64,000 nucleotides of DNA, taken from contig JAJYVS010000008.1 of the NCBI GenBank assembly GCA_021791895.1, positions 17,973-81,972 on the forward strand, written 5' to 3'. Origin of the DNA: Actinomycetes bacterium. GTDB lineage: Bacteria; Actinomycetota; Acidimicrobiia; Acidimicrobiales; RAAP-2. The position numbers and the translations under genes are program-made. This document shows positions 37,165-46,731 of this stretch, piece after piece. Under the pieces are notes generated by a model. The model made no database searches. It was not told where the DNA came from and saw nothing but the letters and a program-made list of their open reading frames with translations. The stretch's first letter is position 1, and each line of letters begins with the position of its first letter.

Positions 37165-38160
37165 TCACTGCGTGACCAGTGCCGGCTCGGCCGGTGGCTC
37201 GATCGCCGACCCACCCTGGTCGGGAGGGACGTCGGGCGGTGACGTCTGTTCCTCCAGGGTGTGGGCAACCCGCCGGAGGAAGGAGCGCACGGTGGCACTG
37301 GCGACGCGCGCCAGCACCGTCTCGTCCAGCACCTGACCGGCCCGGCCGAACGGTGGCCGATAGCGACCCGAGAGCGTGAGCTCGGTCCGTTCGGCGTCGA
37401 TGGCCCGGAGCCCTAGCTCCCCGTCGAACCGGGGGAACAGCCCCGTCGGCCCGGTGGCCGCCCAACCAACCGGAATGACCAGGGCCTCGTCGGTCCCCTC
37501 GGGCTGACCGAGGCGCACGGCCACGGTCTTGCCGAGCCAGCTGGGCCCCCCAGGGCCGACCCGCAGCCTGGTCGTCTCGTGCTCGGCCGAGGCCGCCTCG
37601 ACGTGCGGCGTCAGCCAGGACCCGCCGGCCCGCAGCCGGGCCGCCACCGCGGCCGAGGCCAGCTCGATCTGGATGGAGTCGGCCAACGACACCGTGAGCG
37701 CCGGCCACTGGGCGTCCGCCGGCCACCCCGTGTCGTCCCCGGCCGGCGCCGCCGGTTGCGCCACGTCGGCCAGGCTGGCCGAGACGAGCTCGGAGCGGAG
37801 GGCGGCCGTGGCCGCGCTCCAACGCTCGTGCAGGGGGCAGAACGCACCGCTGTCGCACGGCCCCTCACCGAGCGTGCAGGTCTCGGCGACCAGGGGACCC
37901 TCGCCGGCCTCGACCAGCTCCAAAAGGGTGATCTCCTCTGGCGGGCGAGCCAGGCGGTAGCCCCCGTCCCGGCCGAAGGAGGGGACGGCGAGCCCGGCAT
38001 GGACCAGGTCGCCGAGGATCTGGGAGACGAAGGTCCGGGGGATCCCCATCTCGGCCGCCACCTGGCGCAGCTTCCTCGGCACCCCCGACTCGTGGGCCCG
38101 GGCGAGATAGATCGCCGAGCGCACCACGTAGTCCCCGCGCTTGGAGAGCTTCAGGTTCAC
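37165..38160 (-). CDS. Rrf2-family Fe-S regulator fused to an SRPBCC/START-like domain
   Basis: N-term LKLSKRGDYVVRSAIYLARAHESGVPRKLRQVAAEMGIPRTFVSQILGDLVHAGLAVPSFGRDGGYRLARPPEEITLLELVEAGEG; Cys cluster ETCTLGEGPCDSGAFCPLH; C-term WLGKTVAVRLGQPEGTDEALVIPVGWAATGPTGLFPRFDGELGLRAIDAERTELTLSGRYRPPFGRAGQVLD. Confidence 0.85.
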   Translation of the reverse strand: MNLKLSKRGDYVVRSAIYLARAHESGVPRKLRQVAAEMGIPRTFVSQILGDLVHAGLAVPSFGRDGGYRLARPPEEITLLELVEAGEGPLVAETCTLGEGPCDSGAFCPLHERWSAATAALRSELVSASLADVAQPAAPAGDDTGWPADAQWPALTVSLADSIQIELASAAVAARLRAGGSWLTPHVEAASAEHETTRLRVGPGGPSWLGKTVAVRLGQPEGTDEALVIPVGWAATGPTGLFPRFDGELGLRAIDAERTELTLSGRYRPPFGRAGQVLDETVLARVASATVRSFLRRVAHTLEEQTSPPDVPPDQGGSAIEPPAEPALVTQ

Positions 38161-38164
38161 AACA

Positions 38165-38230
38165 TCAAGTGTAGTCCCTAACTTGACATTTACTCAAGTA
38201 GTAGTACTGTGCCAATAGGTAGTTCTACGG
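38165..38230. promoter_or_regulatory. Divergent promoter/operator of Rrf2 regulator and NapH-like gene
   Basis: Perfect inverted repeat ACTTGA (38181-38186) N7 TCAAGT (38194-38199), extra half-site TCAAGT (38165-38170), TTGACA -35-like element (38183-38188) with TACTGT at 38205-38210, and GTAGTTCTACGG (38219-38230). Confidence 0.65.
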
Positions 38231-38278
38231 GATACATAGAGAAGAACGGTAACGGTAAGGAAGGACGGGGAGGCGGAC

Positions 38279-39832
38279 ATGGTCCTCGAGGTGCAAGATC
38301 GAGCAGCCCCTCAATCCGACCCCATCGCCGCGGCGGTCAAGCTGCGTCCACGGGTGCTTGAGGGGTCCGAGCAGCGCTTCGGTCCTTCGGACCCGGATCC
38401 CAACCTCGACCTGCTCCAGCGGCCGAGGATCGCCAGGCTGGTCCGCAACCGCAAGTTCCAGTTCCTGCTCATCCTGCCCAACCAGATCGTCTTTTGGACG
38501 GTGATCTTCGTCGGCCTGCTCGGGACGGCGATTCCCGGCCTCAACTTCGGCGCCGCCATCACCTGGTACGTCTGGTTCTGCCTGGTCTTCGTCATGATGG
38601 TGGTGGTCGGCCGGGCGTGGTGCGCGATGTGCCCCTTTGGCGGCTTCGCCGAGTGGATCCAGCGCCGCACCCTCTGGCAGCGCACCCAGAAGGCCCTCGG
38701 ACTCGGCCGGAAGTTCCCCGAGCCCCTCGCCCGGCTCGGCTTCATCCTCCCGGTGGGCACCTTCCTCCTCCTCACCTGGATCGAGGAGTTCTTCAACATC
38801 GCGGGGCCCGGCAATCCGGCCGCCACCAGCTTCATGGTGATCGGCATCGTGGTCACCGCCCTCGCCTTCTTCTTGGTCTTCGAGCGGCGCACCTTCTGTC
38901 GCTACATCTGCCCGCTCACCTCGCTCATCGGCACCGTCGGCTCGATGGGGACGGTGGCCGGGTTCCGCACCAAGGACCGCGACGTGTGTCTCAACTGCAA
39001 GACCAAGGACTGCATGCGCGGTGGTGAGCAGGGCTTCGGATGTCCCTGGTACACGTGGCCCGCGAGCGCCGACTCGAACCTGTACTGCGGCCTGTGCAGC
39101 GAGTGCTACAAGTCCTGCCCGGAGGGCAACGTCGGGCTGTTCTTGCAGAAGCCCTTCACTTCGGTGGTCGCCCCCCGGCGTCGGCGGGCCGACATCGCCT
39201 GGGCGATCGCCCTGCTGTGGGGTCTCGTGCTCTACCAGCAGATCAACGCCACCAACTTCTTCGGCGTCATCGACAACTGGCTGAACACCGAGCTGCACTT
39301 CCCCCACTACCCCAACCCGGTCGACTACCTGGGCATGATCGGGGTGCTGGCCCTGGCCACCGCCGGCGTGGGCTGGATGATCGCCAAGATCTTCGCCCGC
39401 CGTGACCTCGAGCTCGACCGCCCGGGCGCCTTCGCCGATCGGAGTTCTCGGTTCCGGGCCTTCTTCGTCCCCTTCGCCTATGGGCTCATCCCGATCGTCG
39501 GGGCCGACTACTTCGCCCGCCAACTGCCGAAGTTCCTCCAGCACGCCCCGCGGGTGGTGCCGGCGGTGGCCCACATCTTCGGGGCCTCCTCGTCACACTC
39601 GGCCATCTACAACTTCTCACTCGCCACCAACGGCTGGATCGTGGTCGTCCAAGTGGTGGTGGTGGCACTCGGCACCCTGGCCGCCGCCTGGTCGATGTGG
39701 AAGATCTCGGGCCGAGAGCTGGCCTCCATCAGCACGAGCCGGCTCGGTGTGCGCCTGACCACGCTGGCGGTGGTGCTCGGCTCGGGGACCGTGGCGGCGT
39801 TGTTGTACGTGATCATGCACGCAGCGGACTAG
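38279..39832 (+). CDS. NapH/NosR-like membrane-bound 4Fe-4S polyferredoxin
   Basis: Several TM segments; RAWCAMCPFGGFAEWIQRR, RRTFCRYICPLTSLIG, CLNCKTKDCMRGG..GCPW, LYCGLCSECYKSCPEGNVGL. Confidence 0.9.
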   Translation: MVLEVQDRAAPQSDPIAAAVKLRPRVLEGSEQRFGPSDPDPNLDLLQRPRIARLVRNRKFQFLLILPNQIVFWTVIFVGLLGTAIPGLNFGAAITWYVWFCLVFVMMVVVGRAWCAMCPFGGFAEWIQRRTLWQRTQKALGLGRKFPEPLARLGFILPVGTFLLLTWIEEFFNIAGPGNPAATSFMVIGIVVTALAFFLVFERRTFCRYICPLTSLIGTVGSMGTVAGFRTKDRDVCLNCKTKDCMRGGEQGFGCPWYTWPASADSNLYCGLCSECYKSCPEGNVGLFLQKPFTSVVAPRRRRADIAWAIALLWGLVLYQQINATNFFGVIDNWLNTELHFPHYPNPVDYLGMIGVLALATAGVGWMIAKIFARRDLELDRPGAFADRSSRFRAFFVPFAYGLIPIVGADYFARQLPKFLQHAPRVVPAVAHIFGASSSHSAIYNFSLATNGWIVVVQVVVVALGTLAAAWSMWKISGRELASISTSRLGVRLTTLAVVLGSGTVAALLYVIMHAAD

Positions 39833-39844
39833 CGGGGAGATCCA

Positions 39845-42088
39845 ATGACCATCAGCGACACGATGTCAGCGGCGACAATGACCCACCCCGGAGTGAGGAT
39901 CCTCGCCGACCGCTGCGCCGGATGCGAGGAGTGCGTCGTCCGTTGCCCCACCCAGGCCTTGACCATGGACACCGAGCACTGGGTGGCACTCGCGAACAGC
40001 GATCTGTGCGTCGGCTGCCGGCAGTGCGTTCGGACCTGCCCGTTCAGCGCCGTCGTCGTCGAAGGACCGGCGCTCGTCGCCCCCCGCATCGACCCTGAGC
40101 CGATCCATCCGGCCCGTCTCCGCAACGACGTGAGCGAGATCCGTGCCGGGTTCGACGGTTGGGTGGAAGCCCTCTCCGAGGCCGAGCGGTGCCTCCAGTG
40201 TCCCGACCCGACCTGCGTGCGAGGCTGCCCGGCCCACAACGACATCCCCGGCTTCATCAACAAGATCCGCCAGGGGGACCTGACCGGTGCCCAGACGATC
40301 CTCCGTCGAACCTCGGTCTTGACCGACATCTGCTCCCGGGTCTGCAACCACGCGGCCCAATGTGAGGGTGCCTGCAGCTGGTCGCTCGCCGGGGACGTCC
40401 CTGTCGCCATCGGCCGCCTCGAGCGGTTCGTGGCTGACACCCAGCCGGTGCCGCCCCCCTTCGTGCCCTCGACCGACACCAACCTGTCCGTCGGCATCAT
40501 CGGGGCGGGACCGGGGGGAGCGGGCGCGGCGTGGGAGCTCGTCGAGGCCGGGGCGTCGGTCACCGTCTACGAGAAGGACCCCACGCCCGGCGGCCTCTGC
40601 CACTGGGGCATCCCCGACTTCACCCTGCCCGAGGCGGTGTCCTCCAGGCCGTGGCGCCAGCTGGTGGACGCCGGCGTCGACCTGCGCTCCGGCGTCGAGG
40701 TGAGCCCCGGGGACCTCGAGGAACTCCTCGGGCGTCACGACGCCGTGATCGTCGCCCTCGGCGCCAGCCAGCCCATGCGGCTCTCGGTGCCCGGTTCGGA
40801 CCTGGGCGGCGTCATCGACGCCACCACCTTCCTCCAGGGGGCCAAGGCAGCCCTCGGCGATGGTGGGGACCCGGAGGGATGGTGCAGCGCGCTCGGGGTC
40901 GAGAGCCAGGACGTCCGCCACGGACGCTTCGGCTCCCGGGTGCTGGTGCTCGGCGCCGGCAACACCGCGATGGACGTGGCCCGGAGCGCCCGGCGCCTCG
41001 GGCTCGACGCCACCTGCGTCGACTGGCTCGACGAGCGCTTCGCCCTCACCCGCCCCGACGAGCTCGACGAGGCCCGCCAGGAGGGGGTCGAGGTCCGGTT
41101 CCTGCGCACCCTGGTCGCCTTGCACGCCAAGGACGATCGGGTCGGTCGGGCCGAGCTGGCACTCACGACCCAGGACCGTGCCGACCGGCGTCCCAACGTG
41201 CTCGCCAAGGGTCACGAGTTCCTCGACGTCGACCTAGTCGTGATGGCCATGGGCTATCGCCGGGACCCGGCGTTCACCGACGCACTCCCCGACACCCCGG
41301 TGCGCCGGGTCGTCGTCGGTGTCCCCGACCGCCGCTGGACGGCGAGCGGGATCCTGGCTGCGCCGGCGTCCTCCTACGCCGACGGCAACCCGGTCGGGAC
41401 CCTCGCCCTCGGTCGTGAAGTGGGCCTCGAGAGCGCGGCTCTGCCGGTCACCGATCGCCTGTGGGTCATCGGCGACGCCCTCATCGGGCCGGCGACGGTG
41501 GTCGAGGCCATGGCGCAAGGACGACGGGCCGCGCTGGCCGTGCTCGACGCCCGCCCGGCACGGCCGGGGTCGACCACCGGGGAGTCGGCCGATCGGCCTC
41601 GCCGGGTCCTCGTCTGCTACGAGAGCCTCGGCGGCAAGACGGCCAAGGCGGCCGAAGCGCTCGCCGACCGCCTCTCGGTGGACGGAGACGAGGTCCGGGT
41701 CCTGCCGATCCGCAAGGTCGGGCGGACCGAGCTGGCGGCGTCGGACCTGGTCGTCGTGGGAACTTGGGTCGAGGGGCTCCTGGTCGCCGGGGTCCGGCCA
41801 GCCAAGGCGATGCGGGCTTGGCTGGCCGGGCTTCCCCGACTCGGGGGCAAGCAGTTCGCCCTGTTCTGCACCTACGCGCTGGCGCCGAAGGGCACGATCC
41901 CGGCCATGCGCCGAGCGCTCGAGGCAAAAGGGGCGGTGGTCGTGGCGCAGGCCGCCTTCGGGCCGCGCGAGCTCGCCGACACGGCGGCCGCGTTCGGACC
42001 AGCGGCTTTCGGCCAGGAGCTCGCCCACCGAGCCCGGGCAGGAGCTTCATCGGGGGCCTCCGTCGGGTATCGGACGGTCCCTCGGTGA
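39845..42088 (+). CDS. Ferredoxin - GltD-like FAD/NADPH oxidoreductase - flavodoxin triple-fusion protein
   Basis: CAGCEECVVRCPTQA and CVGCRQCVRTCPFSA; CLQCPDPTCVRGCPAHNDIPGFINKIRQGDLTGA; VGIIGAGPGGAGAAWELVEAG; VLVLGAGNTAMDVARSARRLG; C-terminal VLVCYESLGGKTAKAAEALADRL..DLVVVGTWVEGLL. Confidence 0.9.
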   Translation: MTISDTMSAATMTHPGVRILADRCAGCEECVVRCPTQALTMDTEHWVALANSDLCVGCRQCVRTCPFSAVVVEGPALVAPRIDPEPIHPARLRNDVSEIRAGFDGWVEALSEAERCLQCPDPTCVRGCPAHNDIPGFINKIRQGDLTGAQTILRRTSVLTDICSRVCNHAAQCEGACSWSLAGDVPVAIGRLERFVADTQPVPPPFVPSTDTNLSVGIIGAGPGGAGAAWELVEAGASVTVYEKDPTPGGLCHWGIPDFTLPEAVSSRPWRQLVDAGVDLRSGVEVSPGDLEELLGRHDAVIVALGASQPMRLSVPGSDLGGVIDATTFLQGAKAALGDGGDPEGWCSALGVESQDVRHGRFGSRVLVLGAGNTAMDVARSARRLGLDATCVDWLDERFALTRPDELDEARQEGVEVRFLRTLVALHAKDDRVGRAELALTTQDRADRRPNVLAKGHEFLDVDLVVMAMGYRRDPAFTDALPDTPVRRVVVGVPDRRWTASGILAAPASSYADGNPVGTLALGREVGLESAALPVTDRLWVIGDALIGPATVVEAMAQGRRAALAVLDARPARPGSTTGESADRPRRVLVCYESLGGKTAKAAEALADRLSVDGDEVRVLPIRKVGRTELAASDLVVVGTWVEGLLVAGVRPAKAMRAWLAGLPRLGGKQFALFCTYALAPKGTIPAMRRALEAKGAVVVAQAAFGPRELADTAAAFGPAAFGQELAHRARAGASSGASVGYRTVPR

Positions 42089-42106
42089 CGAGAAGAGGGG
42101 GGTGCC

Positions 42107-42703
42107 ATGAAAAAGCGTCCCGGGTACCGGAGGCATCTGGCTAGCGCCTACGTTCGGATCTACCGACCGCTCGCACCTCGGGGTCGACGGCGTTTCTCCT
42201 TCGATCAGAGGATGGCGCGCTGGTGGACCCGGCTCGACGTGATCGCCTACCGCCACTTCCGCCTCAGTCTCGGCGTCAAGGCCCTCGGGGTCGACGACGT
42301 GCTCGTGCTGCGCACCCGTGGCAGACGGAGCGGCCAGGTGCGAGAGGTGTTGGTGGCCTACGTCGAACTCGACGGGTCGCCGGTCGTCTGCGGCGCCAAC
42401 GGGGGCTGGGACCACGTCCCGGCCTGGTTCGTGAACCTACGGGCCGGCGGACCGGTCGAGATCGAGCGACACGGCCGCCGCCAGGTCGTGCGACCCGTGG
42501 TCCTCGAAGGTGAGGCGGGCGAGGCGGGCCTGTCGGCCGTGCTCTGCGCCTTCCCCCACGTCGGCCTGTATCGCTCCCGCACCCGGCGCAGCTTCCCCCT
42601 GGTGCGCCTGGAGACGATCGATGCCCCACCCGGCGCGCTCGCGGCCGACGAGACGGCGGCCACCCGTCGGGGTCCGCTCCTCGTCTCCGCCTCGTCGGGC
42701 TAA
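42107..42703 (+). CDS. Nitroreductase/deazaflavin (F420)-dependent family protein (Ddn-like)
   Basis: VLVLRTRGRRSGQVREVLVAYVELDGSPVVCGANGGWDHVPAWFVNLRAGGPVEIERHGRRQVV. Confidence 0.85.
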   Translation: MKKRPGYRRHLASAYVRIYRPLAPRGRRRFSFDQRMARWWTRLDVIAYRHFRLSLGVKALGVDDVLVLRTRGRRSGQVREVLVAYVELDGSPVVCGANGGWDHVPAWFVNLRAGGPVEIERHGRRQVVRPVVLEGEAGEAGLSAVLCAFPHVGLYRSRTRRSFPLVRLETIDAPPGALAADETAATRRGPLLVSASSG

Positions 42704-42790
42704 CAGCCCAGGAAAGGAACGGCTCTTGGCGCGGGCGGTCCGGCCGCGCCCGGTCGGTGCCCGTCGGTCAAAGGCGGTGATCCCGGCGCG

Positions 42791-43360
42791 TCAGTTGCCG
42801 GCGCAGCGGACAAAACGCGTCAACGCCCCGAGGCAGCGTCGGGTGATGGCGAGCTGCATCGCCCGACCCACTGGAGCGACCACCCAGGGCAAGGCGCCGG
42901 CCGGTCGCGAAAAGGCGGTGATCACGAAGAAGGTGCCCTCGTTACGGCGCTCGACCACGAAGGCCTCCTCGCCGCGCTCTGGGTGCCCCGGCAGCGTGCC
43001 GTAGACGAACCCGAACCGGTCGGCCTCCTCGACGACCGAGACCACCCGGCAGGGGGCGACGATCTCGGCCGGTCCGAACGCCAGGTGGGCCAGGAAGGTG
43101 GCGCCCTCGAGCAGCGGTTGGCCGGGCGGGAAGACGTGGATGTCCGCCCCCTCGTGCGGCACCCAGCGGCGGAGGCCGGTGACGGCCCGATCGAACGCTT
43201 CCGGCCCGCCGAGCCGCAGGTCGTGGCGGTCGTGGCGATAGCCGGACGGGAGATCGCCGCCGAGGGTCGCGCCGCGCTCGGGATAGGAGAGCTCCTCCTT
43301 GTTCGCCTCGCCGAGGAGCGCATCGAGCGTCGCCGCCGAGGGATGGCCGAGGACGAGCAT
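42791..43360 (-). CDS. DUF1990 family protein
   Basis: LSYPERGATLGGDLPSGYRHDRHDLRLGGPEAFDRAVTGLRRWVPH..VSVVEEADRFGFVYGTLPGHPERGEEAFVVER. Confidence 0.85.
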   Translation of the reverse strand: MLVLGHPSAATLDALLGEANKEELSYPERGATLGGDLPSGYRHDRHDLRLGGPEAFDRAVTGLRRWVPHEGADIHVFPPGQPLLEGATFLAHLAFGPAEIVAPCRVVSVVEEADRFGFVYGTLPGHPERGEEAFVVERRNEGTFFVITAFSRPAGALPWVVAPVGRAMQLAITRRCLGALTRFVRCAGN

Positions 43361-43509
43361 TTTGCCTTCCTATCACCCGCCGTCAGGGGCCTGTCACCCG
43401 CAGTCAGCAGGGTGAGGCGACGAGGCCTCCCGCTTTGCGGCGCGCCGAGGGCTCGATCACGGCCACGACGAGCTGGCGCCGGTCCGGGTACCTGGCTTCG
43501 GGACCGCGC

Positions 43510-44307
43510 TCAGTGCTTCACGCCGACCACGACCGCCGCCTCGGCGACGATCGGGGTGACCGACAGATCGGAGAACCCGGCGGCCTCGAAGTACTGCTGC
43601 CAGCGCTCGATCGTGACCGGACGCTCGCCGAGGCGGAGCGAGAACCGAACAATGCCCTTCACGATCCGCCACCACCCAGCCGGGCCCCGACGAAGGAACA
43701 CCATGACCTTGGAGGCGATGATCGAGCGGTCCCGGGCACTCGCTCCCCGGCCGAACATCATGTCCCCGACCACGAAACGCCCCCCCGGCCGGAGCCAGCG
43801 ATGGGCCATCTTCACCAGTCTCTGCTTGTCGGCGTCGAGCAGGTGGTGGAGCGTGTAGTTGGTCACCACCAGGTCGACGGTCTCGGGTCCGAGATCGAGC
43901 TGCTCGATCGGGGACACGATGCCCGAGATCCCCTCGAGCCCCTCCTGGGTCGCCTTGGCCGTCAGGGTGCGGATCATCTCAGGGCTGAGGTCGACCGCAG
44001 TGACCTCGGCCCCCGATCGGGCCAATGGCAGGCTGAGCTGCCCGGTCCCGCAGCCGAGATCGACCACCACGGTGCCCGGACCGGCCGAAGCCGTGCGCAG
44101 CACGGCTTCGATCACCGACTCGAGCCCGAGTGACCCCTCCTTCTCCCAGGACTCGGCCCGGCGGTCCCAGAGCCGACGCTGGAGACGGTCGGTGGCCGCG
44201 GTGCGAACGGAGGAGAGCGTGCTCAAGACCGAAGCCCCCTCACCGCACCGGCCCCCGGGTGAGCGCTCCGCCGCCCGGTGCACTCGGCTCTCGGCGCGGC
44301 GCGGCAC
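43510..44307 (-). CDS. Class I SAM-dependent methyltransferase (true start may be internal)
   Basis: TVVVDLGCGTGQLSLPLARSGAEVTAVDLSPEMIRTL..VVTNYTLHHLLDADKQRLVKMAHRWLRPGGRFVVGDMMFG. Confidence 0.88.
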   Translation of the reverse strand: MPRRAESRVHRAAERSPGGRCGEGASVLSTLSSVRTAATDRLQRRLWDRRAESWEKEGSLGLESVIEAVLRTASAGPGTVVVDLGCGTGQLSLPLARSGAEVTAVDLSPEMIRTLTAKATQEGLEGISGIVSPIEQLDLGPETVDLVVTNYTLHHLLDADKQRLVKMAHRWLRPGGRFVVGDMMFGRGASARDRSIIASKVMVFLRRGPAGWWRIVKGIVRFSLRLGERPVTIERWQQYFEAAGFSDLSVTPIVAEAAVVVGVKH

Positions 44308-44429
44308 ACGTCTGCACTCCAGGCATTATCCCCCGGCACCCTGACGGCCACATGAAGACCCTCGAGCCCCTGGTTCTGGTCCAGGGCGCGCCGTGCGGGG
44401 GGTCCGTTCGTGGCTACGCTCCCCGCCAG

Positions 44430-45479
44430 ATGTACCGGCCATCCCACCGGCGTGCCCGCCGGCGCAACTCGGTTGTCCTGGTCGTCATGGTCCTGGCAGG
44501 CATCGGGCTGGGCCTGGGACTCAGTGTCTGGGCCCAAGGGGGCTCCACGCCGCCCCCGACCACCTCGGCTCCCCCCACCACGCCCCCACCCACCACGACC
44601 ACGACCGAGGCGACCCCAAGCGTCCCGGGCGCCTACCGGGTCGGCACGACCAGCATCACCGTGGTCGAGTCGTCGACCCGGAGCCTCCCGACCGGCGTGT
44701 GGTACCCGAGCGCGACGGGCACCGGGGGGTCGCTCCACGGCGCGCACTTCCCGCTCCTCGTCTTCTCCCAGGGCTACGACCTCTCGGTCTCGGCCTATGC
44801 CGACCTGATCACGGCATGGGCCTCGGCCGGCTACGTGGTCGTGGCCCCGACCTACCCCGACACCGCGCCGACGTCGCCCACCCTCAACGAGTCCGACATC
44901 GTCAACCACCCCGGGGACCTGAAGAGCGTGATCACCACGGTCCTCCAACTGGCCGGCCAGGCGGGCTCGGTCCTCGCGGCGGTGAACACCGGGGAGATCG
45001 GCCTCGTGGGTCACTCCGACGGCGGCGACGTGAGCCTGACCGTCGCCGAGAACTCGGCGTACCAGGACCCCCGGGTCAAGGCGGTCGCGGTGTTGTCGGG
45101 AGCCGAGCTGGCCAGCTTCGGGGGGACCTACTTCGGCGGGGCCACCGTCCCGTTGCTGGCGGTGCAGGGGTCGGCCGACACGATCAACCCACCGGGCTGC
45201 AGCGTGCAGTTCTACACGCAAGCGCCCGAGCCCAAGTACTACCTCGACCTGCTGGGCGCCCAGCACGAGCCGCCGTACACGGTGGCCGGGTCACCGGCCG
45301 AGCAGGTCGTGGCCCGGGTCACCACCGAGTTCTTCGACGCCGAGCTGGCCGGGAACAAGACCGCAGCCAGCGCGATGGCGACCGCCGGCAACCAAGCCGG
45401 GGTCTCGCAGTTCTACCCCGGGACCCCGCCACCGGTGGCCACCGGGTGCCCGGGCGCGCCGGGCGGCGGGGCCTACTAG
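44430..45479 (+). CDS. Secreted/membrane-anchored alpha/beta hydrolase (dienelactone hydrolase/chlorophyllase-like)
   Basis: N-terminal TM, P/T-rich linker TPPPTTSAPPTTPPPTTTTT, nucleophile elbow IGLVGHSDGGDVSL, LLAVQGSADTINPP. Confidence 0.82.
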   Translation: MYRPSHRRARRRNSVVLVVMVLAGIGLGLGLSVWAQGGSTPPPTTSAPPTTPPPTTTTTEATPSVPGAYRVGTTSITVVESSTRSLPTGVWYPSATGTGGSLHGAHFPLLVFSQGYDLSVSAYADLITAWASAGYVVVAPTYPDTAPTSPTLNESDIVNHPGDLKSVITTVLQLAGQAGSVLAAVNTGEIGLVGHSDGGDVSLTVAENSAYQDPRVKAVAVLSGAELASFGGTYFGGATVPLLAVQGSADTINPPGCSVQFYTQAPEPKYYLDLLGAQHEPPYTVAGSPAEQVVARVTTEFFDAELAGNKTAASAMATAGNQAGVSQFYPGTPPPVATGCPGAPGGGAY

Positions 45480-46654
45480 GAACCCGGCGGCCGCTCCGCC
45501 CCGTCGGCGGGCGGGTCGGGCACGTGGGGGAAGAGCTCCTGGAACGCCCCGATCCGGATGCGGCGGCTGACCGACTCCTCCAGGCCGTCGAAGAGCTCGT
45601 GGAGGGTCTTCTGGGTGTGCCCGAAGGTGCCCTCGAAGTGGGGGTAGTCGCTCCCCCAGCAGACGTTGCGCCATCCCATGGCCCAGTTGGCGGCCGGAGC
45701 ACTGACGTCGTGCTGGAACGACGCGTAGACCTGCTCGTAGAGGAAGGCGCTCGGCAACCGGGAGAGCTTCGGCCGGACCGCCGCCCCGTGCTGGCGGTAG
45801 GCCTCGTCCATGCGGTCGGCCAGGAGCGGCCCCCAAGTGGCGCCCCCTTCGGAGACGAGCACTCGCAGCTCGGGATGCCGATCGAGGGCCCCCGAGGCGA
45901 TCAACTTGGTGACGGCCCGCTGCCCGCCGTAGGTGGTCTCGACGTAGTTGAGCACGGCGCCGCCCCGACCGTGGTAGGAGACCCCGATCCGCTCGGTCGG
46001 GATCTTCGGCTCGGTGCCGATGTGGAACCCGATCACCATCCCGGTCTCGGCGAACGCGGCCCACATCGGATCCCACTCCTCGTCGTGCCAGTCGGGGCGC
46101 CCGAACGGCGGGAGAGTCGGGAGGAACCCGCACCGGAAGCCGTCGCTGGCGGACCGACGGATCTCGGCGACTGCGTCGTCGATGTCGAGCAGGGGGATGG
46201 CCGCCGTGCAGACAAAACGCGGCGAGTGGCTTTGGAAGGCGAGCGCCCAGTCGTTGAGGGCCCGTGCCCCCTCCCGCATCACCTCGGGGGTCCGGAGGTT
46301 GAAGGCCCAAATCCCGAGGGAGGGGTAGCAGACCTCGGCCCAGATACCCTCTGTGTCGAGGTCCTCCAGACGTCGCGCCGGGTCGTTGCCGCCCCGCACC
46401 CGCTCGATGAACTCCGCCTCGGTGGCGCCCTCGGGTCGGGCGCTCAGGCTGGTCCCCCGGCCCGGGCGGGGCACCTCCCGGGTGAACGCCTGCCCGTCGA
46501 CGTAGATGGTCTCGGTGGCGCCGTCATCGCTCCGGACGCTGCGGGGCATGCGCGCCCGCACCTCCTCGGGCAAGCGGTCGAAGAGTCCAGGCGGCTCGAG
46601 AAGGTGTGAGTCCCCCGAGTTGGCCCAGAGCTTCTTCTCGGTGGCTGAGCCCAT
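45476..46654 (-). CDS. Amidohydrolase family (TIM-barrel metal-dependent) protein
   Basis: SGDSHLLEPPGLFDRLPEEVRARMP..RHPELRVLVSEGGATWGPLLADRMDE..NVCWGSDYPHFEGTF. Confidence 0.93.
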   Translation of the reverse strand: MGSATEKKLWANSGDSHLLEPPGLFDRLPEEVRARMPRSVRSDDGATETIYVDGQAFTREVPRPGRGTSLSARPEGATEAEFIERVRGGNDPARRLEDLDTEGIWAEVCYPSLGIWAFNLRTPEVMREGARALNDWALAFQSHSPRFVCTAAIPLLDIDDAVAEIRRSASDGFRCGFLPTLPPFGRPDWHDEEWDPMWAAFAETGMVIGFHIGTEPKIPTERIGVSYHGRGGAVLNYVETTYGGQRAVTKLIASGALDRHPELRVLVSEGGATWGPLLADRMDEAYRQHGAAVRPKLSRLPSAFLYEQVYASFQHDVSAPAANWAMGWRNVCWGSDYPHFEGTFGHTQKTLHELFDGLEESVSRRIRIGAFQELFPHVPDPPADGAERPPGS

Positions 46655-46731
46655 GGCGACCTCCGGAACCGTCCCACCCGTCCTCACGCGATGTTCCCAC
46701 AAGCAGGCAGAAGCGGCCGGCAAGCCGAGGC

